Positions 27,898 to 36,260 of a stretch of DNA of 64,000 bases are shown in pieces. Location of the stretch: NCBI GenBank assembly GCA_022712315.1, contig JALAGS010000041.1, forward strand, positions 1-64,000. The letters are read 5' to 3'. The DNA comes from Sphingobacterium sp. Its GTDB lineage: Bacteria; Bacteroidota; Bacteroidia; Sphingobacteriales; Sphingobacteriaceae. The position numbers and the translations under genes are program-made. Positions within the stretch are counted from its first letter, which is position 1. Every line of letters begins with the position of its first letter. Under the pieces are notes generated by a model that was not told the origin of the DNA, ran no database searches, and was given only the letters and a program-made list of their open reading frames with translations.

Positions 27898-30300
27898 TTA
27901 TTCATCGCGCAGGCTATCTACTGGATTTGTTTTTGCGACTTTTATAGATTGGAAGCTGATGGAAACTAATATGAGGATAAATATGCAAAATATTGGAATC
28001 AAAAACGACCACCAGGAAAGCTGAATGTGATAGGCGAAATTGGAAAGCCATTTATTCATGAGTAGATAGGCTATTGGAAGGGCAATGCCGATCCCGATCA
28101 GAAATAGCTTGAAAAATGGCTTGTTCAGTTGAATAAAGAGCATTTGTACCGATGCTCCGAGTACTTTACGGATACTCATTTCCTTTTTTCGTAATGCCGC
28201 TTGATACGCCGCCATACTGAACAGTCCTAATGCCGCGATGATAACCGAAAGGCTTGTGAAACTATTAAAAGCAGTTTGCAATTCTTGCTGTTTTTTATGC
28301 TGTAAAGCATATTGTTCATCCATAAAGGAATAATCAAGGGGCAGATCTTTTGCGGATGGATTTTTCTTCCATTCTGTTTTGACCGTATTGATGGCCTGAT
28401 CGACCATTCCCTGTTTTGTTTTGACCATGAGTGTTGTCTGAAAGCGCATAGTACCACATTCACTTTTAAATGAATATATGGTCGGTTGAACTACATTTTC
28501 AAAGCCGTAAGCTTTACTGTCTTTGACCAGACCGACAATTTCAAAGTTAACATCACAGCCCTTGATTTTAGCACCTATAGGGTTCGCAAGTCCTAAATTT
28601 TTGGCGGCAGATTCATTGATAATGGCATAGTTAGCCGAGGAATCGCGAAGCAGTTGGTTCAGTGAAACATTGGTATTCCCTTGTATATTGGAGATATTTA
28701 ATGTTTTGAAGTAACCTGGATCAATGCCGACATGGGCAAATGAAACGGTTTTTTGTGCATAGGAAAAATCCATTTTAGGAGGCTGTTCGCCTTCCCCTGG
28801 AATATTTGTCGCTGATGCGACTGAGGCAATACTTGGATCATTCTCTAACCGACGTTTTAGTTGTTGATAGGAACCATCGATTTTATTGTCGTAATACATA
28901 CCGACACCTTTGAAATTGACAACCTGTGCAGGTTCAAATCCTTTATCCGCCTGCTGCATGTAATTTAGCTGTGCTCTAATAACCAGCATGCCCGAGATAA
29001 ATAGGATGGCCATACTGATCTGAAAAGTTAGCAGTGCGTTTCGAAATGTGCCCTTTTTAAGAATGGAAGTCAGTCCGCCTTTTAGGAGATTGACAGATTT
29101 GAAGCCAGAAAGTACGATAGCTGGGTATATTGCCGATAGAACTGTTGTCAATAGTACAGCAATAGCAAGTTGGGCGATTGTTTCGGAACTCAAAATATAG
29201 CCTTTAAGGTCATCATTAAACCATTTTTGAAGGATATTTCCAGTGAGGCCCAAAGTGACGAAACTTAGAATTGCAGCACTGAAAGTTAGGATAAATACTT
29301 CCAGCACCAATTGCCTGATGATCGACCAGCGGGAGCTTCCCAATATTTTTTTGAGTGCAAGTTCCTTAATGCGCTGATCCGCCTGTGCCATAATCATGTT
29401 GGCGAAATTGGCAGAGGCAAGTAAGAGAATCAAAACGGAGAGAATACCAATAATCCACGTCATGATGTAAGCCGTGTTACTTCCTGTTTTTGGTCGAAGG
29501 TGAAGGTTGGCCAATGGATCTAAATAGATCTTCCCTTTGGCATAACTGGAGGAGCGGATTTTATCTTTCGGTGCAATTTCTTTCTGGTAAAGCGCATTGA
29601 TGCGATTGGTCAACTTCGTGATATCCGTACCAGGCCGAACCTGGATAAAGGTTTGATACAAAAAGGGATTATTATCGGCGAAGAGATCCTGCGGTTCACG
29701 GATAAAAAGGATGTCGTAATCAATCATGGACAGACCTTGTTCTTTGATGGTACCATAAATCGTCTCGTGCACACCTAGAGCAAGGCTTTGAGCTGGAATC
29801 GACTGGGGACTGTCAAAATTTAAGTCTTCTTTTTTGAATAGTTGTTCGGCAATGTGACTTTTGACCATGGTCGCATCCTTTTGGTCCTTGTTTTTGTAGA
29901 GTGGTCCAGTCGTATTTTCGATTTGAAAGATTCGTGCGGCAGAGGAGTCAATCAGGGCGGCATTTTTAATAAGGACTGTTTTTTCACCAAAAAGGGGGTA
30001 ACTACCGTAGTTGTAAACTATTTTCCTCCCAGCATAAATGATATCTGGTAAATTTTGCTTTAGCAATGGAGCCAATGAAGGAGACGTTTCGTCCGTAAAT
30101 GCACCTTCTGCTTCAAGGCCAATTTGGTAGATATCCTTATAATGTGGATTCCATTTATCGTAACTTGTTTCGCGATTGATGTATTGATACGAAAGGATAA
30201 AACCTGTAAAACCCAGGGTCAATCCAATAATATTTAAGAAAGTAAAACCTTTATTTTTTAGGAGTTTACGCCAAGCTAGTTTGAAATCATTTTTTGCCAT
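27898..30300 (-). CDS. Fused FtsX/MacB-type ABC permease, paired with the ATPase
   Basis: An 800-residue permease built of two homologous halves. Each half has one membrane helix, a MacB-like periplasmic domain and a three-helix FtsX domain. TM1 is at about 20-40. The first FtsX coupling motif is RIKELALKKILGSS near 315 and the second KKEMSIRKVLGAS near 710. The end is NPVDSLRDE, nearly invariant in the array. In LolCDE/MacB such proteins drive periplasmic conformational work rather than pore transport; the substrate here is unknown. It is nearest to the ATPase and has its own sigma-54-like promoter at 30357-30371. Its first motif is one of the more divergent. Confidence 0.9.
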   Translation of the reverse strand: MAKNDFKLAWRKLLKNKGFTFLNIIGLTLGFTGFILSYQYINRETSYDKWNPHYKDIYQIGLEAEGAFTDETSPSLAPLLKQNLPDIIYAGRKIVYNYGSYPLFGEKTVLIKNAALIDSSAARIFQIENTTGPLYKNKDQKDATMVKSHIAEQLFKKEDLNFDSPQSIPAQSLALGVHETIYGTIKEQGLSMIDYDILFIREPQDLFADNNPFLYQTFIQVRPGTDITKLTNRINALYQKEIAPKDKIRSSSYAKGKIYLDPLANLHLRPKTGSNTAYIMTWIIGILSVLILLLASANFANMIMAQADQRIKELALKKILGSSRWSIIRQLVLEVFILTFSAAILSFVTLGLTGNILQKWFNDDLKGYILSSETIAQLAIAVLLTTVLSAIYPAIVLSGFKSVNLLKGGLTSILKKGTFRNALLTFQISMAILFISGMLVIRAQLNYMQQADKGFEPAQVVNFKGVGMYYDNKIDGSYQQLKRRLENDPSIASVASATNIPGEGEQPPKMDFSYAQKTVSFAHVGIDPGYFKTLNISNIQGNTNVSLNQLLRDSSANYAIINESAAKNLGLANPIGAKIKGCDVNFEIVGLVKDSKAYGFENVVQPTIYSFKSECGTMRFQTTLMVKTKQGMVDQAINTVKTEWKKNPSAKDLPLDYSFMDEQYALQHKKQQELQTAFNSFTSLSVIIAALGLFSMAAYQAALRKKEMSIRKVLGASVQMLFIQLNKPFFKLFLIGIGIALPIAYLLMNKWLSNFAYHIQLSWWSFLIPIFCIFILILVSISFQSIKVAKTNPVDSLRDE

Positions 30301-30356
30301 TTTACGCTGGATATGTATGTTTAAACCAATTCGAACTATTTTACCTAATTAAAAAG

Positions 30357-30371
30357 GCAATCCCCTTGCCA
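30357..30371 (-). promoter_or_regulatory. Sigma-54-type promoter for the permease/ATPase unit
   Basis: The minus strand reads TGGCAAGGGGATTGC: GG, ten bases, GC, the exact -24/-12 layout of a sigma-54 promoter. The predicted start is about 45 bp upstream of the ATG at 30300. This is the best match of the four in the array. Confidence 0.75.
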
Positions 30372-30425
30372 TTGTTGTAATTATTTTGTTATAAGTGCTT
30401 TATGTGGTTTTTTTTTATTTTCGGA

Positions 30426-30462
30426 TGTCCGATTTCGAACAGTTTACGTCCAGAATCGAACA
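30426..30462. promoter_or_regulatory. Tandem enhancer palindromes upstream of the 30.3-kb promoter
   Basis: Two 16-bp sites on the plus strand: TGTCCGATTTCGAACA (30426-30441) and CGTCCAGAATCGAACA (30447-30462), 21 bp apart. A perfect outer repeat TCGGATGT/ACATCCGA (30421-30428 and 30460-30467) encloses the pair. The near edge is 56 bp from the -24 GG. Confidence 0.7.
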
Positions 30463-30483
30463 TCCGAAAGTAGCCATTATGTT

Positions 30484-32931
30484 TTATTCATCACGGAGGC
30501 TATTTACCGGATTGGCGCGAATAACCTTCCAGGTTTGATAGCTAATTGTTCCGAATGCAACTAAGATTGCGCTTATTCCCGCCACAACAAAGTAGAACCA
30601 ATTTATTTCTATTCGGTAATTGAAATCTGTCAGCCATTGATTCATTGCCCACCACGCAACAGGTGTAGCAATGATCAAGGCTACAAACACCAATTTTATA
30701 AAGTCTCCAGAGAGTAATTTGAGTAATCGGACGGAACTCGCGCCGAGGACCTTGCGGACACCGATTTCTTTGGTACGCTGCTGGGTCACATAAGTTGCCA
30801 GTCCAAAAAGTCCAAGTGCTGCAACAAAAATGGCAACGAAAGCAAAGCAGCTGAAAATATTTTTTGTCCGTTGGACATCTTGATAGAGGTCGGCGAAACC
30901 TGCATCGAGGAAATTGTAATCAATTTTTTGATTTGGTGAAAATTTGTTCCAAACAGTATTAATGTCGGCTAACGTTTTGGCCATGTCCTTAGATTTGGTC
31001 TTGATGGAAAGTATGGAAGTACTATTGGCGAGGGTCATGCAAACAGGATAGTACCCTTCATCTTTCATCGATTCAAAAATAAAATCGTCTACGACACCGA
31101 TAATGGTCCATGTCATCCCATTGGTAATTTGCGCACCAATTGGATTTCCTTTAATCCCCAGATCAGCAACCATTCTTTTATTAACAATAGCTCCTGTACT
31201 ATCCGATGCGATATGTGGATCAAAGTTTCGGCCGGCTATAAGTTTCAGTCCAAAAGTGGAGAGGTAACTTTCGTCGATATTCCAGAATTGTCCACCTTCT
31301 CCTAATTCGAGATCTTCTTTTCCTTTGGCCCAGAAAAGATTCCCGTTTCTTTTTGCCCCCTCTAACCGGACGGGTAGGTAGTCACTGATAGAGACATCAT
31401 TGACGGATGGAATAGCTTTCAGTTCATTTTTTAATTCTCGAACCTGAGAAGCAATACCATTTATGCCACGGAGGACAATGACCTGATCTTTGTCGAAGCC
31501 AATATCCTTATTGAGCATGAAGCTGATTTGCTGATTTGCAATAAGTGCGCTGATCATCAGGATGATCGAAGTCGCAAATTGAAAAATAACCAGCCCATTG
31601 CGGAGCAAGGACGACTTAGGATTAGTGACCGATTTACTTTTCAAGGCGTTGATAGGCTGAAATCCTGATAAATAGAGCGCTGGGTATAGGCCCGCAAGAG
31701 TGCCTATGAGCAACATGCTTAAAATCATCGAAGGCACAAAGTACCAGACTGTCCATGGTATAGACAGTGCTTTATTGGCTAGATTGTTAAATAGCGGAAG
31801 TAATATACAGGCTAGTAGTAATCCTAAAAGCAATGAAATAAGACTGTAACAAACGGCTTCGGTCATGAATTGCATAACCAAAGCCCTTCGATTGGATCCA
31901 ATGGTTTTTCGAATGCCGATTTCTTTGGCTCTGGTCGCAGCGTTGGCCGTCGACAGATTAACAAAGTTAATGCAGGCGATCAATAAAATAAAAAATGCGA
32001 TACCTGCAAATACCCAGACCATCTTGATGTCGCCTTGATATTGTGTTGCCATACCATATTCCGAAATATTCTTTGAACGTAGATGCATGTCCAGGGCATT
32101 TTGGAGCAACACAGTTGACTGCATCGTTTCGGGTGATATTTTCATCCCATTTTTTTTATTGATCAGAATATAATGGTCCTGAATATAGTTTTTCGAAATG
32201 CTGCGCTGGGCATTAACAATATCGCTATTCTCCTTAAGTTTTACATAGGTAATGTAATTTGTTGCACCCCAATTGTTTTGTTCACCAGGATAAAATGGTT
32301 CTCCTGCCAGGGATATAAAATAATCATAACCATAGAGACTGGAATTGCTCGGAACATCATCGATTACAGCCGTTATGTTGTATAAAACATTTTTATTATT
32401 GTTTAGATAGATGGTTTTACCTACGGCATTTCCTTTGAAATACTTCTGGGCTTTACTTCTGGTAATGACCATCGCATTGGGTTTGTCCAACGCATGTGAT
32501 AGCTGTCCTTGTAGAACTGGAAGTGGAAATATTTCCAAAATAGACTGATCGGCATAAACAAAGCCTTTGTCAAGGTAATTCTCTGCCCGGCCATTCACAG
32601 TAAACAAATTACTTCCGGCGCCAAATAAGGTATTGGGTAAAATGCGGCCTGCTCGTTCGACACTGGGTACCTCCTCCTGCAGGGTTTTGGCAGCTGGGGC
32701 AGGAAAGGCAAAGCTCTGCCTCGCTTTATCGCCATCGGGTGCTGAAACGATAAGACGGAACACACGGTCCATGTCGGGATACATCCTGTCATAACTGGTC
32801 TCATGCCTGATATACAGTACAATGAGAATGCAGATAGCGATACTAAAGGCGAATCCACCAATTTTGATCAACGAGTAAAGTTTGTTGTTGGTCATGTTTC
32901 GCCAGGCGATCTTCAAATTATTTCCTAACAT
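30484..32931 (-). CDS. Fused FtsX/MacB-type ABC permease (duplicate A)
   Basis: 815 residues. Coupling motifs are RAKEIGIRKTIGSN near 340 and RTKEIGVRKVLGAS near 725. It is clearly the sister of the next upstream gene: long identical blocks include KIGGFAFSIAICILIVLYI in TM1 and WWAMNQWLTDFNYRIEINW near the end. The two differ mostly in the periplasmic domains. It is the second gene of a two-gene unit, with a 25-bp gap. The last residues are NPVNSLRDE. Confidence 0.9.
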   Translation of the reverse strand: MLGNNLKIAWRNMTNNKLYSLIKIGGFAFSIAICILIVLYIRHETSYDRMYPDMDRVFRLIVSAPDGDKARQSFAFPAPAAKTLQEEVPSVERAGRILPNTLFGAGSNLFTVNGRAENYLDKGFVYADQSILEIFPLPVLQGQLSHALDKPNAMVITRSKAQKYFKGNAVGKTIYLNNNKNVLYNITAVIDDVPSNSSLYGYDYFISLAGEPFYPGEQNNWGATNYITYVKLKENSDIVNAQRSISKNYIQDHYILINKKNGMKISPETMQSTVLLQNALDMHLRSKNISEYGMATQYQGDIKMVWVFAGIAFFILLIACINFVNLSTANAATRAKEIGIRKTIGSNRRALVMQFMTEAVCYSLISLLLGLLLACILLPLFNNLANKALSIPWTVWYFVPSMILSMLLIGTLAGLYPALYLSGFQPINALKSKSVTNPKSSLLRNGLVIFQFATSIILMISALIANQQISFMLNKDIGFDKDQVIVLRGINGIASQVRELKNELKAIPSVNDVSISDYLPVRLEGAKRNGNLFWAKGKEDLELGEGGQFWNIDESYLSTFGLKLIAGRNFDPHIASDSTGAIVNKRMVADLGIKGNPIGAQITNGMTWTIIGVVDDFIFESMKDEGYYPVCMTLANSTSILSIKTKSKDMAKTLADINTVWNKFSPNQKIDYNFLDAGFADLYQDVQRTKNIFSCFAFVAIFVAALGLFGLATYVTQQRTKEIGVRKVLGASSVRLLKLLSGDFIKLVFVALIIATPVAWWAMNQWLTDFNYRIEINWFYFVVAGISAILVAFGTISYQTWKVIRANPVNSLRDE

Positions 32932-32956
32932 ACTAAAAGTCTTTTACGGTTTGTAT

Positions 32957-35398
32957 TTATTCATCTCGAAGGCTATCCACTGGATTAGCTCGAATGGCTT
33001 TCCAAGTTTGATAACTAATGGTACTCAAAGCAATTAAAATGGCACTCATGCCGGCAAGAATAAAGTATAGCCAATTTATTTCGATTCGATAGTTAAAGTC
33101 TGTAAGCCATTGATTCATTGCCCACCATGCAACAGGTGTGGCAATAATCAAGGCGACAAACACCAATTTTATAAAATCTCCAGACAAGAGCCGAAGTAAT
33201 CTGATCGCACTGGCACCAAGTACTTTACGTACACCGATTTCTTTAGTGCGTTGTTGAGTGACATAAGTGGCAAGACCGAATAGTCCAAGAGCAGCCACAA
33301 AAATGGCAACCAGGGCAAAGCAAGTGAAAATATTCTTGGTCCGTTCCACATCCTGATAAAGGGTCTCAAAACCTTCGTCCAAAAAGCTGTAGTTAATTTG
33401 TTGATTTGGCGCAAATTTGTCCCATACACCAGCAATGGCGGCAAGTGTCTGCTTGAGCTGTTGCGGTTTTACTTTAATAGAAAGGAGGGAAGGATTGCCC
33501 TGTAAGGTCATGCAAAGCCCTGTATAACCTTTATCCTTTAGCGATTCAAAAATAAAGTCGTCGACTACCCCAATGACTGTCCATGTATTGCCATTGGTGA
33601 TTTTTGCACCAATAGGATCTTTCAGGTGAAGTTCGTCGGCCAATTTTTGATTGATGATTGCCGAACTGCTATCGGTTGCTATGCTAGGATCAAAATTTCG
33701 ACCTTTACGTAGATGAAGACCGAATGTGCTCAGATAATCCTGATCGATTTCCCAAAATTGGCCCTGTGTAGCCATATCAAGATCTTTTCTGCCATCGACC
33801 CAGAATGGATTGCCATTTCGTTTGGCACCATCGATAGGGACTGGAAGAAAATCACCCATGGAAACTGAAGCAACATTGGGGAGGTTTTTTAGTTCATTTT
33901 TTAAACTAGGAAGCTGTTTGGACAATGTACCAATGCCCCGAAGTACGACAACTTGTTCCTTGTCAAATCCCAGATCTTTGTCCAGTATATAGTTTATCTG
34001 TTTATTGGTCACCAATGCTCCAACGATAAGTACTATAGAGGTCGCAAATTGAAAGACAACCAAACTATTCCTAAACAGCGAAGATTTGGAGCCAACGACA
34101 TTGTTTTTCAGTGCGGTGATTGGTTTAAATTTGGATAGGTACAGTGCTGGATAGATTCCGGCAAGGACACCGACCACTAATATGGCCACCAAAAGAGAAG
34201 GAAAGAAGTATGTTGCCATCCAAGGAATGGTCAAGGATTTGTTGGCCAGATTGTTAAATATCGGAAGTAGGAGCCAGCTTACAAAGAGCCCGATAATCAG
34301 GGACAATAAACTATAACAGATTGCTTCAATAAGAAATTGTCCAACAAGCAGCTTCCTGGAGGAGCCAATAGTTTTGCGGATACCAATTTCTTTTGCTCTT
34401 GTTGCCGCATTGGCTGTGGATAAATTGATGAAGTTAATACAGGCAATCAACAAAATAAATAAAGCGATTGTTGCGAAGGTCCAAACCATACGAATATCTC
34501 CTCGATTCATTGTGCTCACCTTATCGTCGCTTACATCGCTAGATTTTAAATGGATATCAAGTGCATTCTGTAAAGTGATTTGTGCCTGTTTGAAAAGAGG
34601 ATTAAGTTTACGTCCCGATTTTAGATATTCAGGTAGATAATGTATTTCTAAGTAATTCTTTGAAATTTCTTGTGCTGCCAACGCAGCATCTACATGAGGT
34701 TTTAATTTAACATAGACGGTATAATTGTTATTGAGCCAAGCTGTCTGTTCGCCTTGATAAAAAGGTTCTCCAGCGAGCGACATAAAAAAACTATAACCAG
34801 CAAGAGTCGAATTGTTGGGCATATCTTCAATGACCCCAGTGATGGTATAGGCCTTAGATTTATTGTTGTTGAGATAGATCGTCTGCCCGATTGGATCATT
34901 TTTAAAGTATTTTTCGGCTTTGCTTCTGGTGATAACCATTGTGTTGGGCTTGTCGAGTGCATGGGGCAGCTGACCCGAAACCATTGGCATAGGAAACATA
35001 TCGAGAATGGATTGGTCAACATAAACAAATCCATCATCGTAATGGTTATCTGGACTATCATTTAACGACAATTGATTGCTGCCGGCACCAAATAACGGAT
35101 TGGGCAGGATACGTCCCGTTTGTTCAATAGATGGGATCTCCGCTTTTAGGGTTGGAGCTACGGGTGCAGAAAGTGAAACCCAGCGTCCGATCTTATTTTC
35201 AACGGGCAACTGAACGACCAGACGGTATATTCTATCCATATTCGGATAAAACTTATTATAGCTTGTCTCATGCTTGATATATAAAACAATGAGGATACAG
35301 ATCGCAATACTAAAGGCAAAGCCACCAATCTTGATGAATGAATACAGCTTGTTTTTAGCCATATTCCGCCAAGTGATTTTGAGATTATTTCCTATCAT
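32957..35398 (-). CDS. Fused FtsX/MacB-type ABC permease (duplicate B)
   Basis: 813 residues, first gene of the unit shared with its sister at 30484. Coupling motifs are RAKEIGIRKTIGSS near 338 and RTKEIGVRKVLGAS near 723. TM1 lies at about 20-42. The first periplasmic domain contains the family pattern VIEDMPNNSTLAGY near 205. It is led by the sigma-54-like promoter at 35463-35477. The ATG at 35398 is directly aligned with the sister start. Confidence 0.9.
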   Translation of the reverse strand: MIGNNLKITWRNMAKNKLYSFIKIGGFAFSIAICILIVLYIKHETSYNKFYPNMDRIYRLVVQLPVENKIGRWVSLSAPVAPTLKAEIPSIEQTGRILPNPLFGAGSNQLSLNDSPDNHYDDGFVYVDQSILDMFPMPMVSGQLPHALDKPNTMVITRSKAEKYFKNDPIGQTIYLNNNKSKAYTITGVIEDMPNNSTLAGYSFFMSLAGEPFYQGEQTAWLNNNYTVYVKLKPHVDAALAAQEISKNYLEIHYLPEYLKSGRKLNPLFKQAQITLQNALDIHLKSSDVSDDKVSTMNRGDIRMVWTFATIALFILLIACINFINLSTANAATRAKEIGIRKTIGSSRKLLVGQFLIEAICYSLLSLIIGLFVSWLLLPIFNNLANKSLTIPWMATYFFPSLLVAILVVGVLAGIYPALYLSKFKPITALKNNVVGSKSSLFRNSLVVFQFATSIVLIVGALVTNKQINYILDKDLGFDKEQVVVLRGIGTLSKQLPSLKNELKNLPNVASVSMGDFLPVPIDGAKRNGNPFWVDGRKDLDMATQGQFWEIDQDYLSTFGLHLRKGRNFDPSIATDSSSAIINQKLADELHLKDPIGAKITNGNTWTVIGVVDDFIFESLKDKGYTGLCMTLQGNPSLLSIKVKPQQLKQTLAAIAGVWDKFAPNQQINYSFLDEGFETLYQDVERTKNIFTCFALVAIFVAALGLFGLATYVTQQRTKEIGVRKVLGASAIRLLRLLSGDFIKLVFVALIIATPVAWWAMNQWLTDFNYRIEINWLYFILAGMSAILIALSTISYQTWKAIRANPVDSLRDE

Positions 35399-35462
35399 AG
35401 CAGAAATTTTTTAAAGTCTGAATGATTGGTAGTTATCATCAAAGCAGACCATTACATCAAAA

Positions 35463-35477
35463 TCAATTGCGTTGCCA
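35463..35477 (-). promoter_or_regulatory. Sigma-54-like promoter of the duplicate permease pair
   Basis: The minus strand reads TGGCAACGCAATTGA: a perfect TGGCA -24 half, with the -12 GC replaced by GA at the correct N10 spacing. The predicted start is about 55 bp upstream of the ATG at 35398. Confidence 0.6.
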
Positions 35478-35531
35478 CTTTGTTAATCTATTGATTATTA
35501 GTTGTTTGTTTTAAGTATTGAAAGCTAGGTC

Positions 35532-35569
35532 TGTACGATATCGAACAGTTTGGCGTTCAGTATCGCACA
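35532..35569. promoter_or_regulatory. Tandem enhancer palindromes upstream of the 35.5-kb promoter
   Basis: TGTACGATATCGAACA (35532-35547) and CGTTCAGTATCGCACA (35554-35569), 22 bp apart. The near edge is 56 bp from the -24 GG, identical to the 30.4-kb site. They sit just after the stop of the small HTH gene. Confidence 0.65.
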
Positions 35570-35603
35570 GATGTTCTCGGCACTCGCCTAAAGATAGAAT
35601 GGC

Positions 35604-35828
35604 CTATTCTTCAATCTCTTTTAGCTGGAGATGATCACATAGCTCGAGCATCATTTTAGCTGGATCTGTATCAATGGCTAATGCAATCAGGTACATTTCA
35701 TCCAAACGCAATTTAGCCGTTTCTGTCATGGTCAGCTCATTGATTCTTGCCTTACTTAAACCTGTTTTGCGCGCAATCCGCGATTTATTAACTGATTTCT
35801 TCTCTAAAAATTCACCTAGTTTTGTCAT
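35604..35828 (-). CDS. Small XRE-type HTH protein
   Basis: A 74-residue protein that is almost only an HTH domain. The helices are in GEFLEKKSVNKSRIARKTGL (5-24) and SKARINELTM (25-34), followed by a YLIALAIDTDPAKMM segment as in XRE/Cro regulators. It has no effector or metal domain. It lies between two permease units on the same strand. Repeats with TTTGTATA half-sites upstream of its start suggest autoregulation. No toxin partner is recognised. It could be a leftover of an antitoxin or a local regulator. Confidence 0.7.
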   Translation of the reverse strand: MTKLGEFLEKKSVNKSRIARKTGLSKARINELTMTETAKLRLDEMYLIALAIDTDPAKMMLELCDHLQLKEIEE

Positions 35829-35849
35829 AACTATAATTTTGTGTTCTTT

Positions 35850-35950
35850 CTTTTGTATAGATAAATATATAAAATGTTATTTTTATTTATACAAATGTTT
35901 TTAATTTAAAATATTTTTATACTCTTTTGTATAGAATAACTATATAAATG
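35850..35950. promoter_or_regulatory. Repeats upstream of the HTH gene, likely its operator
   Basis: CTTTTGTATAGA occurs at 35850-35861 and 35924-35935, each followed by an AT-rich stretch ending in TATATAAAATG or TATATAAATG. This makes imperfect direct repeats of about 27 bp, 74 bp apart. Between them TATACAAA (35889-35896) is the same half-site inverted. They begin 22 bp upstream of the HTH start. Confidence 0.5.
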
Positions 35951-35960
35951 AATTGTATGT

Positions 35961-36121
35961 ATGATGAAAAAGAACAGTAACCAACACTTGGCCAGTATAT
36001 TCGACCTAAAAACCTGATGCAGGTATTGGATGATCTACTCAATCGATCTGACGAGCTTAAACTTATTCAGAAAGAATCGACGTATGGATTTGTTTATCTA
36101 TCGAATAGCTATAGTGGATAG
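35961..36121 (+). other. Two overlapping short frames, possible frameshifted remnant
   Basis: An ATG at 35961 opens an 18-codon frame ending in TGA at 36015-36017, which overlaps an ATG at 36017. That starts a 34-codon frame (MQVLDDLLNRSDELKLIQKE...) ending at 36121. Read across a -1/+2 shift, they would make about 52 residues with an amphipathic helix. It is divergent from the HTH gene. It could be a decayed gene or chance. Confidence 0.2.
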
Positions 36122-36134
36122 AATAATAAGAAGT

Positions 36135-36179
36135 TACCCCTACGGTAGTTGTTCGCAACGAACAACTACCGTAGGGGTA
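36135..36179. repeat. Perfect 21-bp inverted repeat, possible terminator
   Basis: Arms at 36135-36155 and 36159-36179 are perfectly complementary with a 3-base CAA loop. Each arm contains CCCTACGG and the loop-side end reads TGTTCG/CGAACA. It is downstream of the 36261 permease. The T-tract after it is weak, so a terminator role is only likely. Confidence 0.7.
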
Positions 36180-36188
36180 TGAAAATAC

Positions 36189-36255
36189 TAAGCCGTAGGG
36201 CAACCAATTATAAACTACTACCCCCATTTCGAGTAAGACACCGCCCTACGGCTTA
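36189..36255. repeat. 13-bp inverted repeat sharing the CCCTACGG core
   Basis: The arms TAAGCCGTAGGGC (36189-36201) and GCCCTACGGCTTA (36243-36255) are perfect, with a 41-base loop. They start 6 bp after the permease stop. The octamer CCCTACGG is shared with the neighbouring 21-bp repeat, so four copies in alternating orientation lie within 114 bp and alternative pairings are possible. Confidence 0.65.
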
Positions 36256-36260
36256 TTTTT

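Larger units (their letters stand above)
35829..36260. other. Regulatory island between permease units, 432 bp
   Basis: No convincing gene. It holds the HTH operator repeats, the short overlapping frames at 35961-36121, and two nested inverted repeats at 36135-36255. Confidence 0.5.

Noticed and set aside
36135..36255. Inverted repeats as ends of an insertion sequence
   Set aside because: No transposase gene and no flanking target duplication; the arms belong to two separate hairpins.
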